Below are positions 1-9,193 of a DNA stretch of 33,270 nucleotides, in pieces. Origin of the DNA: Patescibacteria group bacterium. GTDB lineage: Bacteria > Patescibacteriota > Microgenomatia > Woykebacterales > RBG-16-39-9b. Every line of letters starts with the position of its first letter. The first letter of the stretch is position 1. The notes beneath the pieces were generated by a model, which worked only from the letters and a program-made list of their open reading frames with translations, had not been told where the DNA came from and did no database searches. The stretch covers positions 1 to 33,270 of the forward strand of contig JANWIZ010000012.1 of assembly GCA_025449635.1 (NCBI GenBank), given 5' to 3'. The translations under genes and the position numbers were made by a program.

Positions 1-1299
1 ACTTTCAAACATATACCGCTGACTCCGTTTGTAGAACCAAACATCGTTGTCGCCGACCAGACCTGTGTCATCCAGAGGATCTGGGGGTGTGATTCCCTTC
101 AACTCTGCTTCCTTCTTGCGAAGGTTGGTGGCTACCTGTCCTAGATCGATGTTTCGTCCGCCGGAGATGATGACATGGCCGGTGGTCTCGTCCACTCTGA
201 CCAGAACATCCATCCCAAGGTCATTGCGCGCCAGGCGAGGGATTAGTACTGCATTGGTCTCCACGATACCAAGCTTAACTGGACGGCCTCTGTGCATCAA
301 CTCCTTAGGGTACTCTCGTACCTTAGAAAGTTCCGCACGAGCCGCTTCCCCCTCCTCAATCTCGGCTTGTACCGAGTCGAGGATCATGTCGACATAAGTC
401 GACGCTAACTCCGGCTCGTCGCTGAGAACCAGACTAAGGGCCTTGATTGCCCCAAGTGTGTTCTCCCAGCTAGAGCTAGAGTTCGGGCTCTCAAGCAGCT
501 TCTGCCAAATCGGGTGTCGCTCGACTCCAAGCCAATCACCTAATTGGGTCACCTGCTCGTTGAGCTCAAGCCACAGCTTCTTGAACTCTGGGTTGGCGTC
601 ATTCAACTCAAGCATTGACCGAATCGCTTCAGTCACTACTTCGTTGAGATAGTAGACCGCGGTCTGATCGTTCATGTATCCCAAGGACACAGTTCGGATC
701 ATACCTTGAGTCCGGGTCCAGCCGCCTGGTCCCTTACTAAAGACGCTGTGGTCCCAATCGCCGACCGTTTTCCTAATTGGGTCTGTGGATAGCCCTAGCA
801 GCTTAAGAGTATTGAGAACCACTGAATGGGTCTCGTCCTCTCTTGCAGGCTTGGAGAACGGGCCGTTACCAACGCAGATTGGGATCTGACCAGCTTCAAT
901 CAGCTTTTTCAGATCCGTCTCGGTTGGAGCGGCGGCTCGATCGGAAACGATGCTGAAGTTCCGGACATGGATACCAAGGCGGTGGCCTTTGGCAACCAAA
1001 TACCCCATCACTCCAAAGTCGTGCCGGCGGGCATGGCCGTGGAGAAAGAACGTAAAGTCCCTGGCTTGCGCCGAAGACTTTCGTTCATCTCGCTCTATCC
1101 GAATCCGCTGGAAGATTGGTCGCAGCATCCCGGCCGCCTTCGAAAGAAGACCTTCCGGGAATGTTTTTGGTTCGAATGAACCACTGACCCTCTCCCTTTG
1201 GATGCGCTTGCGACGCTCCTCGATCGAAAAGCCACCCAAAGTCTCCTCTGTGTCACCTTCGCTGAGTAACGCCTGAACGTTCCTATTTTCAGTTGTCAA
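1..1299 (-). CDS. Partial CDS (3' end off the left edge), conserved-looking protein of unknown function; weak resemblance to MYG1/DHH-like architecture
   Basis: Manual reverse-complement translation gives 433 in-frame codons with no stop from a TTG at 1299 to base 1 (LTTENRNVQALLSEGDTEETLGGFSIEERRKRIQ...DFTFFLHGHARRHDFGVMGYLVAKGHRLGIHV...IPICVGNGPFSKPARED...IISGGRNIDLGQVATNLRKKEAELKG...). AGGAG at 1308-1312 lies 8 nt upstream of the TTG. Absent from the ORF track, apparently because it has no stop in the window. Confidence 0.88.
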   Translation of the reverse strand, partial: MTTENRNVQALLSEGDTEETLGGFSIEERRKRIQRERVSGSFEPKTFPEGLLSKAAGMLRPIFQRIRIERDERKSSAQARDFTFFLHGHARRHDFGVMGYLVAKGHRLGIHVRNFSIVSDRAAAPTETDLKKLIEAGQIPICVGNGPFSKPAREDETHSVVLNTLKLLGLSTDPIRKTVGDWDHSVFSKGPGGWTRTQGMIRTVSLGYMNDQTAVYYLNEVVTEAIRSMLELNDANPEFKKLWLELNEQVTQLGDWLGVERHPIWQKLLESPNSSSSWENTLGAIKALSLVLSDEPELASTYVDMILDSVQAEIEEGEAARAELSKVREYPKELMHRGRPVKLGIVETNAVLIPRLARNDLGMDVLVRVDETTGHVIISGGRNIDLGQVATNLRKKEAELKGITPPDPLDDTGLVGDNDVWFYKRSQRYMFES

Positions 1300-1387
1300 A
1301 GAACACTCTCCTTCTACTGATCCTTACCGATATTCCTGGCTTGTGGCCAAGAAGCTATTTAACAATCCTGTTCTACAGCTTTTTGAA

Positions 1388-1413
1388 CACAAAAAGACCA
1401 CTCTGACTGGTCT
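1388..1413 (-). terminator. Intrinsic terminator between the structured leader and the 1-1299 gene
   Basis: Minus strand AGACCA-gtcagag-TGGTCT followed by TTTTTGTG. Confidence 0.7.
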
Positions 1414-1432
1414 CCTACTTTTAATTTCTAAG

Positions 1433-1512
1433 AATTTGGCCCTTAAGCTGCGGGGGTTGTTGTATTCACCTCCTTCTTTTAGAATTCCCCGTAATTTCTT
1501 ACGGGCCAAATT
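1433..1512 (-). ncRNA. Candidate structured RNA / 5' leader
   Basis: Minus-strand RNA: 10-bp stem AAUUUGGCCC/GGGCCAAAUU, G.A mismatch, 4-bp UAAG/CUUA, inner CGGGG/CCCCG, apical segment containing AAGGAGGUGA; a competing hairpin CCCGUAA-GAAA-UUACGGG is also possible. Confidence 0.6.
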
Positions 1513-1545
1513 TCCAAAAACTAAATATTCTCTTTATTGAGGTAA

Positions 1546-1574
1546 ATACTACCATAAATTAGAGGAAAAGTCAA
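1546..1574 (-). promoter_or_regulatory. Sigma70-type promoter for the structured leader and 1-1299 gene
   Basis: Minus strand TTGACT (1574-1569), 17 nt, TAGTAT (1551-1546). Confidence 0.6.
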
Positions 1575-1597
1575 GTACTATGGGTTAGTAATTGATA

Positions 1598-1629
1598 TGA
1601 AAATACCCGACAAGTGTTTCATCGGGTAT
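1598..1629 (-). terminator. Intrinsic terminator downstream of the 1619-1987 ORF
   Basis: Minus strand ATACCCGA-N11-TCGGGTAT followed by TTTC; overlaps the end of the ORF. Confidence 0.55.
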
Positions 1630-1987
1630 CATTAGTTTGTTCAGATGTTAGTTTTTTCGGTAACTCGTTGATCGCCCACTTATCTCTCTTCAATTGTGGG
1701 TGAACCTTGGCCAAAGCTGCGAACTCTTCTGAATACATGTTCCTTGACTCAATTTGAGTATTTGTCAATCTTAACCTCTCAACATACTCTCGAAAGAATC
1801 GTTTTTGGGAAAATTCAGTTGCCCATCTAACCAACTCGTAATTACTCTTACCAATTGACACACGATTCACAAAATGAATTATTATACATTCAAACCACTC
1901 ATTTCCCTGTGGAAGAGCAATCTTAAAGTACTCAACTCTCGCAACTTGGTAGAAAACTTTTCTAACTAATTTTTTAATCTCTCTCAC
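1619..1987 (-). CDS. Hypothetical protein, 122 aa
   Basis: ORF with GTG start, purine-rich GAGGAAAGGG upstream, terminator hairpin at the 3' end. Confidence 0.55.
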   Translation of the reverse strand: MREIKKLVRKVFYQVARVEYFKIALPQGNEWFECIIIHFVNRVSIGKSNYELVRWATEFSQKRFFREYVERLRLTNTQIESRNMYSEEFAALAKVHPQLKRDKWAINELPKKLTSEQTNDTR

Positions 1988-2005
1988 TAAGCTACCCTTT
2001 CCTCT

Positions 2006-2383
2006 TCACTTGACCAACGCTAACATAGGTGTTGCAGGAACGGTTAGTTTAGGAACCTGAGTCTTGATTATCTTCAAGCAAGTACTACAGAGAATAACCT
2101 TCGTTTTAGTGATTTCCGAAAGCTGCTTTTTGACTCTTCGGCGAACATTTATCGTTAGCAGATAACCAGTTGGTTCGTAAAACGATTCTCCGTCTGCTCG
2201 ACGACCAATACAACAACCACAAACGGAGCAGAAAACCGAGAGTCCAGTCAAAAAATTGACCTTAACTGCTTCTGAATTAGTTGGTAGTGAATATCTTTCC
2301 AAAAAAACATTTTGTTCCCGAAAACCCCGAATACCAGTAATAAGTTGACTCACTGCTTCCTGACTTTCGATAAGGATATTCAT
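2006..2383 (-). CDS. Small Cys-rich (zinc-ribbon-like) protein
   Basis: Start trimmed from 2500 to ATG 2383, preceded by GGAAAGGAGAGTGG; the longer ORF overlaps the uvrD-like gene. CSVCGCC...CSTC Cys pairs. Confidence 0.6.
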   Translation of the reverse strand: MNILIESQEAVSQLITGIRGFREQNVFLERYSLPTNSEAVKVNFLTGLSVFCSVCGCCIGRRADGESFYEPTGYLLTINVRRRVKKQLSEITKTKVILCSTCLKIIKTQVPKLTVPATPMLALVK

Positions 2384-2426
2384 CCACTCTCCTTTCCGAC
2401 TGATTATTATACACAACCCCGCCAAA

Positions 2427-5378
2427 TCAAACCTTCGAAGCTTTTGATAAAGGGCAAATACTGCTATAAACACAATAATTACAGGCTGGGACTCGGCCAA
2501 AATATTTCGGATTAGCAGGGAAGCTGTCTGTCAGTAAATTGTTCTGAATACTCTTAGCGACTTCAATGACTTGAGTTTCAGTTTCTTTGATCTTTTCTAA
2601 AGTCGGTTTGTAGCCACCGACAAGTGAAGAACCCAAATCATGTATTCCAACAAAATCCGGTACTCTCCCATAATTTTTATAATAAGCTAGAGTATAAACT
2701 TTGAGTTGAATACTATCCTTGGCATTTTTTTCTAATTCCTGTTCAGTTCGGTTTTCGGTTGATTTGTAATCAATAATTCTCACTTCTCCGCCAACTTCAT
2801 CGATTCGATCGTATCTCCCGGAAACTACAACTTCTACTTGATCAGTTTTCAAACCAAACCGAAACGGTTTTTCGATAAAAGTTGGTAAGATTTTATTACC
2901 TATTTCCCGATTATAAAAATTTTTTAGAACTTCTTTAGCCTGAATCAATCGCTGCTCTTCGTGAGCTGCTGTTAAAAAGCCTTCGTTGACCCAGGTATTT
3001 TCGAGAACTTCAAAGACATGGTCAAGGGTTGGTTTTTGTTTGTTAAGCCTCATTTGCCAAAAATCAGCTACAGCTGAGTGGAGTGCAAAACCATAAACAA
3101 CGGCGTGATGGCGTAAAATTGGTAGTCGAAGTATGTGAGCATAGCGATATTTGTAAGCACAAGTTTCGTAATCGTCGATTGAACCTTGGGAAAGCCGAAT
3201 TATCTTCGTACTCTTTTGGCTATGATTTAACTTTGGTTTTTCAACAAAATTAAATTGCTCAATTTTCTCGATTGGATCTCGATTTGATGGTTTGGCTTCA
3301 GTAAATGGTCTGTCTAGAGCTTCAAGAACAAAGGGGGAAACCTTTTTTAGTCGTTTACCACCCGTTTCCCGAGACCAAGTGTAGTAAAGTTTTCTTTTTG
3401 CCCGTGTCGAACCCACATAAAACAACCGTCGCTCCTCTTGCGTGTGAAAATCTTCTGAGGTAGCTATCTCCTTGATCAATTTATCTGGTAAAGGAAGTTG
3501 ATTAGACCTTTCTCGTGATGGAAACCTATCGGACACAAGAGCTACCATAAAAACCACTGGAAACTCAAGACCTTTGGCAGCGTGAACTGTCAAAATACTA
3601 ACGGCGTCGAGTTCGGGGTCAAACTCGGCACTTGAAGGATCATCCCCAACCGATCTCATAGTCTCGAGATAATCAACAAAGGCTTTGACAGATTCGTTTT
3701 GAACTAAATCAATAAATTCACGAATTTTATCGAAAAATCTTCCGATGTTTTGAATCTTCAATAACGATTCAACACTACCTTGGAGTTCCAAATTTTTGAG
3801 ATAGTTAGTTTTTTCTAGAAATCTATAGATTATTCTGCCAACATTTTCTTTCTTCGAAAGTTCAAGTAATTCTTCGAAATCATTATTTATTTTTTTGACT
3901 ATTTCTCTAGCTTTTTCAGAAATTTCCAATTCCTTAAGGTTATCTATGTTTTGAAATACATGATTTAAACTGCGATTCTCTCTTCTAGCTATGTTTGACA
4001 AGGTAATGCAATCTTTTAACGGGAGTTCGTAAATTTCACTAACCGCTAGGTTGTAAAGACTTAAACTATCATCAAAATTTGAAATTGAGTTTAACAAGGA
4101 TATAAGTAAACCTATTTCTGGCTGAGTATAGAGTCCGGAAATCCCCGAAAATTTATAAGGAATCCCACGAACATTCAATGCTCGTATAAAACTGTCTGCT
4201 TGGCTATTAGCTCTAACTAAAACCGCAATGTCTCGATAAGCTGTTTTTTTATCTTTGATAAGTTTCCCAATTTCACTGGCTACAAAATCAGACTCTTCGG
4301 AAAGAGTTTGAAACGAAAATTCTTTTGGACCCTCACCGTTTTCGGCATTAAATGATTTTAGTTTTTTATAAATTTTGTTTTTAAACTCTAACCTATCGGG
4401 GTTGTTAAACTGAATCAGCCGGTAACTGGCGTCAAGTATTCCTTGGCTTGAACGGTAATTTTGATTTAATACGATTTGTTTAGCTTTTTTGAAATCATTT
4501 TTGAATTTCAAGATATTAGAAATTGAAGCACCCCGAAACTTATAGATACTTTGATCATCATCTCCAACGACACAAATGTTTTTATGTTTTGCGGCTAATA
4601 GTTTGACTAGTTCATTCTGAGCGTAGTTAGTATCCTGAAACTCATCCACAAAAATATATTTAAATTTACTTTGATATTCTCTGAGAATTTCTGGCTTTTC
4701 CCTTAGCAATTTTAAAGTTAGGTAGACTTGATCCCCATAATCTATTCTTCCGCTAGTTCTCTTCAGATCTTCATATTTTGAATAGAAACTTGCCAACTCA
4801 CTTTGTCGAGCAAATTCCTCTGCTAACTCAACTTGGTTTGTACCAGTAGCTTTTTTGGCCTTTCTTGCCAAACTTTTTACAAACTTTAAATAGTCCTCTG
4901 AACTAATATCTTCATCTTTAGATCGACTAATCAATGAAAGAATTGCTTCTATAAATTTCGTTGGGTTGGAAAGTGGTCGATATATCTTAAGATCAAAGGC
5001 AAAGAGATTTTGTCGGACAAAAAGTATTTGCTGAGGTTTTGTTAGCACTTTAAAATCAGTAGGCAAACCAAGTTCCAAAGCTTTCTCACGAAGAATACGA
5101 TCGCCAAAAGCGTGAAATGTCGATATCCAAGTGTCGATGTAACCATAGGGAACCAGAACATCGACCCTCTCTTCCATCTCAGCAGCGGCTTTTTCCGTAA
5201 AAGTTAGGGCTAGGATTTCAGAAGGTTTAGCTAGTTTTTTTTCAATCAGATAGGCGATACGCCGAGAAATTACCGCCGTTTTCCCAGTCCCTGCACCAGC
5301 AATAACTAACAAAGGTCCTTTTGCAGTTTTTACAGCTTCAAATTGCTCTTTATTTAAACCCTCTAGTATTTTACTCAT
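2427..5378 (-). CDS. UvrD/REP-family ATP-dependent helicase with C-terminal RecB-like PD-(D/E)XK nuclease domain and possible Fe-S cluster
   Basis: GAGTGKTAVISRRIAYLI Walker A, VDEFQDTNYAQ, GDDDQSIYKFRGA, VHAAKGLEFPVVF, RRLFYVGSTRAK; nuclease VRIIDYKST; Cys set CAYKYRY...CNYCVYSSICP. Confidence 0.92.
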   Translation of the reverse strand: MSKILEGLNKEQFEAVKTAKGPLLVIAGAGTGKTAVISRRIAYLIEKKLAKPSEILALTFTEKAAAEMEERVDVLVPYGYIDTWISTFHAFGDRILREKALELGLPTDFKVLTKPQQILFVRQNLFAFDLKIYRPLSNPTKFIEAILSLISRSKDEDISSEDYLKFVKSLARKAKKATGTNQVELAEEFARQSELASFYSKYEDLKRTSGRIDYGDQVYLTLKLLREKPEILREYQSKFKYIFVDEFQDTNYAQNELVKLLAAKHKNICVVGDDDQSIYKFRGASISNILKFKNDFKKAKQIVLNQNYRSSQGILDASYRLIQFNNPDRLEFKNKIYKKLKSFNAENGEGPKEFSFQTLSEESDFVASEIGKLIKDKKTAYRDIAVLVRANSQADSFIRALNVRGIPYKFSGISGLYTQPEIGLLISLLNSISNFDDSLSLYNLAVSEIYELPLKDCITLSNIARRENRSLNHVFQNIDNLKELEISEKAREIVKKINNDFEELLELSKKENVGRIIYRFLEKTNYLKNLELQGSVESLLKIQNIGRFFDKIREFIDLVQNESVKAFVDYLETMRSVGDDPSSAEFDPELDAVSILTVHAAKGLEFPVVFMVALVSDRFPSRERSNQLPLPDKLIKEIATSEDFHTQEERRLFYVGSTRAKRKLYYTWSRETGGKRLKKVSPFVLEALDRPFTEAKPSNRDPIEKIEQFNFVEKPKLNHSQKSTKIIRLSQGSIDDYETCAYKYRYAHILRLPILRHHAVVYGFALHSAVADFWQMRLNKQKPTLDHVFEVLENTWVNEGFLTAAHEEQRLIQAKEVLKNFYNREIGNKILPTFIEKPFRFGLKTDQVEVVVSGRYDRIDEVGGEVRIIDYKSTENRTEQELEKNAKDSIQLKVYTLAYYKNYGRVPDFVGIHDLGSSLVGGYKPTLEKIKETETQVIEVAKSIQNNLLTDSFPANPKYFGRVPACNYCVYSSICPLSKASKV

Positions 5379-5437
5379 GAAAAATTTATTTTAACATCAA
5401 TGTTTTTTAGAAGGAAATTTATTTCAGGTTTAAAAAG

Positions 5438-6487
5438 TTATTTTTCAAGGACTTCTTCCGCTTCTTCAAGGGGCAAGGTTTCTGGTTCTTCGAGAGCTGG
5501 AGAATCGTCTTTTCCCTTCAAACCCTGTGCTGTCTCAATTTTGGAGTTTAGAGTAAGGTATCTGGAGTTGACTAGATCAGAAGTATTTTTAGCATTGTTA
5601 ATATGCTTGGTAAGTACCCCTAAAGCTTCACCAAATTTTTCACTCTCACCTTTGATCCCTCTTAATGCTCCAAGAATGGCCCGAGCCCGCTCTTCGATCT
5701 TTCTTCCCTCAAAACTCATTAAGATAGCTCTCATATATGCATAAAAAGTCGATGGAGAAACGGGCAAAACTCTTTTTTTGTGCGCATAGTCAGAGAGTTC
5801 GGGAATATTGCTCATCATTTCATAGTAAACTGGCTCACTCGGTACATACATCAGTGCGTAATCAATTGTCCCTTCTTCCGGTAAAATATATTTTCTAGCG
5901 ATATCATCGATATGCTTTTTTACATCTCGAGTAAAATCTTTCTCAAAAACTTTTCTTTCAGCTTCCGTCTCTACTTTCATCATGTTTTGGAAATTTTCCA
6001 TTGGGAACTTGGAATCTATAGGGATGACTCCGGATTCTGTTTTGATTGCCGCATCGACTATCTCACCACTTCGGAAGCGAAACTGTAAATGAAAACTTTC
6101 TTTTGGTAAAAACTGTCCCAAAAGCTCTTTAAGAACTTGCTCACCGATATTTCCTCGTAGTTTGGGTGAGCGCAAAAAATCCTGTAAATCCTTCATGGAG
6201 CGTCCGATTTCGCTCATCTGCCCAACTTCTTTACCAACACCGGCAATTACTCGAGCCGCGTTATCGAGCCGTTCATTTATAGCTTTGTTGGTAGCATCTA
6301 GTCTCTGCTGCATTGTTTCAGTGCTTTTATCGACTGACGACTGCATCCCTTTTAACCACTCTGTCAAAACCTTTGTACTTTCGCTATCTGAATTCTTTTC
6401 TTTTAACTCTTGGAGTTGTCGAAAAAGAACAATAATTCCAAACCCAAGTACAACAGCGATAATAATAATTAGTGTTTGTAGGTCCAT
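5438..6487 (-). CDS. rmuC: RmuC-family DNA recombination protein
   Basis: N-terminal TM, coiled coil, then SPKLRGNIGEQVLKELLGQFLPKESF...IPIDSKFPMENFQNM...YVPSEPVYYEM typical of RmuC. Confidence 0.9.
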   Translation of the reverse strand: MDLQTLIIIIAVVLGFGIIVLFRQLQELKEKNSDSESTKVLTEWLKGMQSSVDKSTETMQQRLDATNKAINERLDNAARVIAGVGKEVGQMSEIGRSMKDLQDFLRSPKLRGNIGEQVLKELLGQFLPKESFHLQFRFRSGEIVDAAIKTESGVIPIDSKFPMENFQNMMKVETEAERKVFEKDFTRDVKKHIDDIARKYILPEEGTIDYALMYVPSEPVYYEMMSNIPELSDYAHKKRVLPVSPSTFYAYMRAILMSFEGRKIEERARAILGALRGIKGESEKFGEALGVLTKHINNAKNTSDLVNSRYLTLNSKIETAQGLKGKDDSPALEEPETLPLEEAEEVLEK

Positions 6488-6557
6488 AAACTGTCCTGAT
6501 AGTAGCAGAGCTAGCTTTGCTTGTAAAACAAGGTGTGAAAGCTCTAGTATAAATTAC

Positions 6558-6956
6558 ATGACTCTGTTTCTCATACCGACAACAATTTTGACAATACTCA
6601 GTTTGATTGTCTTGTTATTTACGGTCTATTTTGTGTCTCCAGTTCAAAATGGGTCGCTTATTCCCATCAACCTTGCTTATTTTTTCATTTCCGCTTTCCT
6701 TAGCCTTGTTGGCACAGTTACCCTAGTGCTATACTGGTTCGGCAATTTAAGACTGAAGAAAACTCGAATAACTGACTTAGGTTCTATTCACAAACCGAGG
6801 CTAATTTTTCTACGAAGCTTAAGGCACGGGATTCTCATTGCGGCTGCTTTTGTCGGGTTTGGTTTACTAAAAACATTGGATTTTGCCAACCCTTTGAATG
6901 TAATTCTGTTGGTGTCTGCTTTGGTCTTGGTTGAGATCTACTTTTTCGGACATTAG
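6558..6956 (+). CDS. Small multi-TM membrane protein, 132 aa
   Basis: The ORF at 6162 is antisense to rmuC in its 5' half; ATG at 6558 gives MTLFLIPTTILTILSLIVLLFTVYFVSP..., several hydrophobic helices. Confidence 0.6.
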   Translation: MTLFLIPTTILTILSLIVLLFTVYFVSPVQNGSLIPINLAYFFISAFLSLVGTVTLVLYWFGNLRLKKTRITDLGSIHKPRLIFLRSLRHGILIAAAFVGFGLLKTLDFANPLNVILLVSALVLVEIYFFGH

Positions 6957-7006
6957 TATCCGAAAATGTGAACGAAAGTGATACTTTTTGGGCACTAATT
7001 TTTAAT

Positions 7007-8419
7007 ATGAGCAAGAAGTTTTTTGTTACAACACCAATCTATTATATAAATGATTTACCACATATTGGACATGCTTATGCTACTTTTGCGGCTGATATTT
7101 TAATTCGCTATCATAAACTTCTTGGCGAAAAAACCCTGCTTCTAACTGGTAGTGACGAAAACTCACAAAAGACACTTGATGCAGCTAAGAAACGGGGTGT
7201 AACTGTAGAAGACTATTCCTCTGGTATGGTTGCTAATTGGCAATCAACTTGGGGAAAACTTCAAATTGCTGATGGGGAATTTAAATTTGTCAGGACAACA
7301 AATATAGACCATGCAAAATTTGTCCAGGATTTTTTTCAAAAAATTTATGACAACGGCTATATCGAGGAAGGTGTTTACGAAGGTCTTTATTGTGTTGGAC
7401 ATGAAGCTTTCATCAAAGAATCTGATCTAGATGAGAGTGGGGTTTGTCCAGACCACAAAACAAAACCCCAACTCTTGAAAGAGAAAAACTATTTTTTCAA
7501 ACTTAAAGATTTTTCGAAGCAGCTTCTTGAGCTTTATTCGAAAAACCCTGACTTTATTCTTCCGACAGAAAGACGTAATGAGGTTGTTTCATTCGTTAGG
7601 TCTGGTTTGGAGAATATTTCAATTTCCAGAGAAGGTTCTAGCTGGGGTATAAAAGTCCCATTCGATCAAAACCAGGTCATTTATGTTTGGTTTGACGCAC
7701 TTCTAAGTTACTATTCCACAACGTCAAAAGAATTTTGGCCTGCTGATGTGCACATTATTGGTAAGGACATATTACGCTTTCACGCTGTTATTTGGCCCGC
7801 AATGCTTCTAGCTGCTGGTTTTGAAAACTATTTACCTAAGAAAATTTTTGCCCATGGTTTCTTTACTATCACCGGTACAAAGATAAGTAAATCTTTAGGT
7901 AACGCGATAGACCCAATAAAAGTCTCTGAGGAATTTGGGCTTGACACTCTTCGATATTTTCTTTTTAAAGAGCTACCTTTTGGTCATGATGGTGATTTTT
8001 CCTTGGAGCGTTTACGAGAAATTTATAACTCTGATCTCGCTAACGGTTTAGGGAATTTGGTCTCTCGGGTGGCAAAATTGGCTGAAAGTCTAGATCTAAC
8101 CGGAGTCAGGGAAAATAAAACACCTCTTTTTGATTCTACTTTTCGGATTCATTTGGACAAGCTAGAGTTTCACCAAGCATTGGAATATATCTGGAAAAAA
8201 ATTAAAGACGCTGATAAGAAATTGGAGTCAACAAAACCTTGGGAATTAGTCAAAACTGATAAAGAAGCCGCTGCTGCAATCGTTGAAAATCTGATCTTAC
8301 AGGTAATCGAGATTCAAGAACTGTTACTCCCCTTTATCCCTGATACTGCTGAAAAAATTCGACTACAGTTTTCAAAGAGCAAAATAAAGTCTACTAAGCC
8401 ACTTTTCCCAAGAAAATAG
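7007..8419 (+). CDS. metG: Methionyl-tRNA synthetase
   Basis: MSKKFFVTTPIYYINDLPHIGHAYATFAADILIRY; GTKISKSLGNAIDP; start moved from 6968 to the homologous Met. Confidence 0.95.
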   Translation: MSKKFFVTTPIYYINDLPHIGHAYATFAADILIRYHKLLGEKTLLLTGSDENSQKTLDAAKKRGVTVEDYSSGMVANWQSTWGKLQIADGEFKFVRTTNIDHAKFVQDFFQKIYDNGYIEEGVYEGLYCVGHEAFIKESDLDESGVCPDHKTKPQLLKEKNYFFKLKDFSKQLLELYSKNPDFILPTERRNEVVSFVRSGLENISISREGSSWGIKVPFDQNQVIYVWFDALLSYYSTTSKEFWPADVHIIGKDILRFHAVIWPAMLLAAGFENYLPKKIFAHGFFTITGTKISKSLGNAIDPIKVSEEFGLDTLRYFLFKELPFGHDGDFSLERLREIYNSDLANGLGNLVSRVAKLAESLDLTGVRENKTPLFDSTFRIHLDKLEFHQALEYIWKKIKDADKKLESTKPWELVKTDKEAAAAIVENLILQVIEIQELLLPFIPDTAEKIRLQFSKSKIKSTKPLFPRK

Positions 8420-8422
8420 ATT

Positions 8423-9193
8423 ATGAAACCTATCGACACTCATGCCCATCTTCAATTTGAAAAGTTTGATATGGATCAAGAGGATGTGATTAAAAGAAAT
8501 TCAGAGCAACTCGACGCAATAATTAATCCTGGAGCTGACTTGATCTCCTCTGAAAAAGCTATTGCTCTTGCAAACAAAGTTTCTAATTTCTACGCTGCCG
8601 TTGGGGTTCACCCGCACCATGTGGATAACTGGGACAACAATTATTTAACCAAATTGGAAAAATTAATCCATGCGGAAAAAGTCGTGGCTATAGGAGAAAT
8701 CGGTCTTGATAAATATCAATACACCGGTTATCCAAAATCAGATATAACCAAACAAACCAAAATATTAATCCCACAACTTGAACTTGCTATTAAATACAAA
8801 AAACCTATTCTGTTTCATTGTCGAGACGCGTATGATGAACTATATAGTGTGATTAAACATTACCAACCTTTGAAAGGATTGGTTCACTGTTTTATGGGAG
8901 ACGAAAGGCTAGCTAGTAAATTTGTCGAATTAGGGCTTTTAATTTCTTTCGCTGGGAATTTAACTTATAAAAATAACGATCATATGAGATTGGCTGCAAA
9001 AACCTTAGACGAAAGTAAAGTTTTAATTGAAACAGATTCGCCTTATCTTGCTCCTGAACCACTTCGTGGACAACGAAACGAACCAATAAACATCCTCTTG
9101 GTTGCTCAAGAAATTGCTAAGCAACGAAAGGTTAGTCTAGAACAAATAGTTTCAATTACATCAAATAATGCCCGTAAACTTTTTGACATATGA
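8423..9193 (+). CDS. tatD: TatD-family metal-dependent hydrolase/DNase
   Basis: MKPIDTHAHLQFEKFD...AVGVHPHH...AIGEIGLD...PILFHCRDA...LIETDSPYLAPEPLRGQRNEP. Confidence 0.93.
   Translation: MKPIDTHAHLQFEKFDMDQEDVIKRNSEQLDAIINPGADLISSEKAIALANKVSNFYAAVGVHPHHVDNWDNNYLTKLEKLIHAEKVVAIGEIGLDKYQYTGYPKSDITKQTKILIPQLELAIKYKKPILFHCRDAYDELYSVIKHYQPLKGLVHCFMGDERLASKFVELGLLISFAGNLTYKNNDHMRLAAKTLDESKVLIETDSPYLAPEPLRGQRNEPINILLVAQEIAKQRKVSLEQIVSITSNNARKLFDI

Noticed and set aside
47-1276. Plus-strand ORFs at 47-397, 443-652, 826-1179 and 950-1276
   Set aside because: They are antisense to the continuous 433-codon minus-strand frame with an SD and TTG start; their Ser/Arg/Pro-rich translations look like antisense of a GC-rich gene.
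1460-1480. Plus-strand TCACCTCCTT as a fragment of a 16S rRNA 3' end
   Set aside because: Only about 10 nt match; the preceding bases do not follow the conserved 16S tail (GGAUCACCUCC), and the promoter and terminator are on the minus strand.
1324-1540. Small ORFs 1324-1509 (-) and 1343-1540 (+)
   Set aside because: They lie across the inverted repeats and terminator of the structured RNA region; no SD at the right place and no recognisable protein.
6943-6966. TTTTCGGA-cattagta-TCCGAAAA hairpin before metG as a terminator
   Set aside because: Good 8-bp stem but no T-tract on either strand; function cannot be supported.
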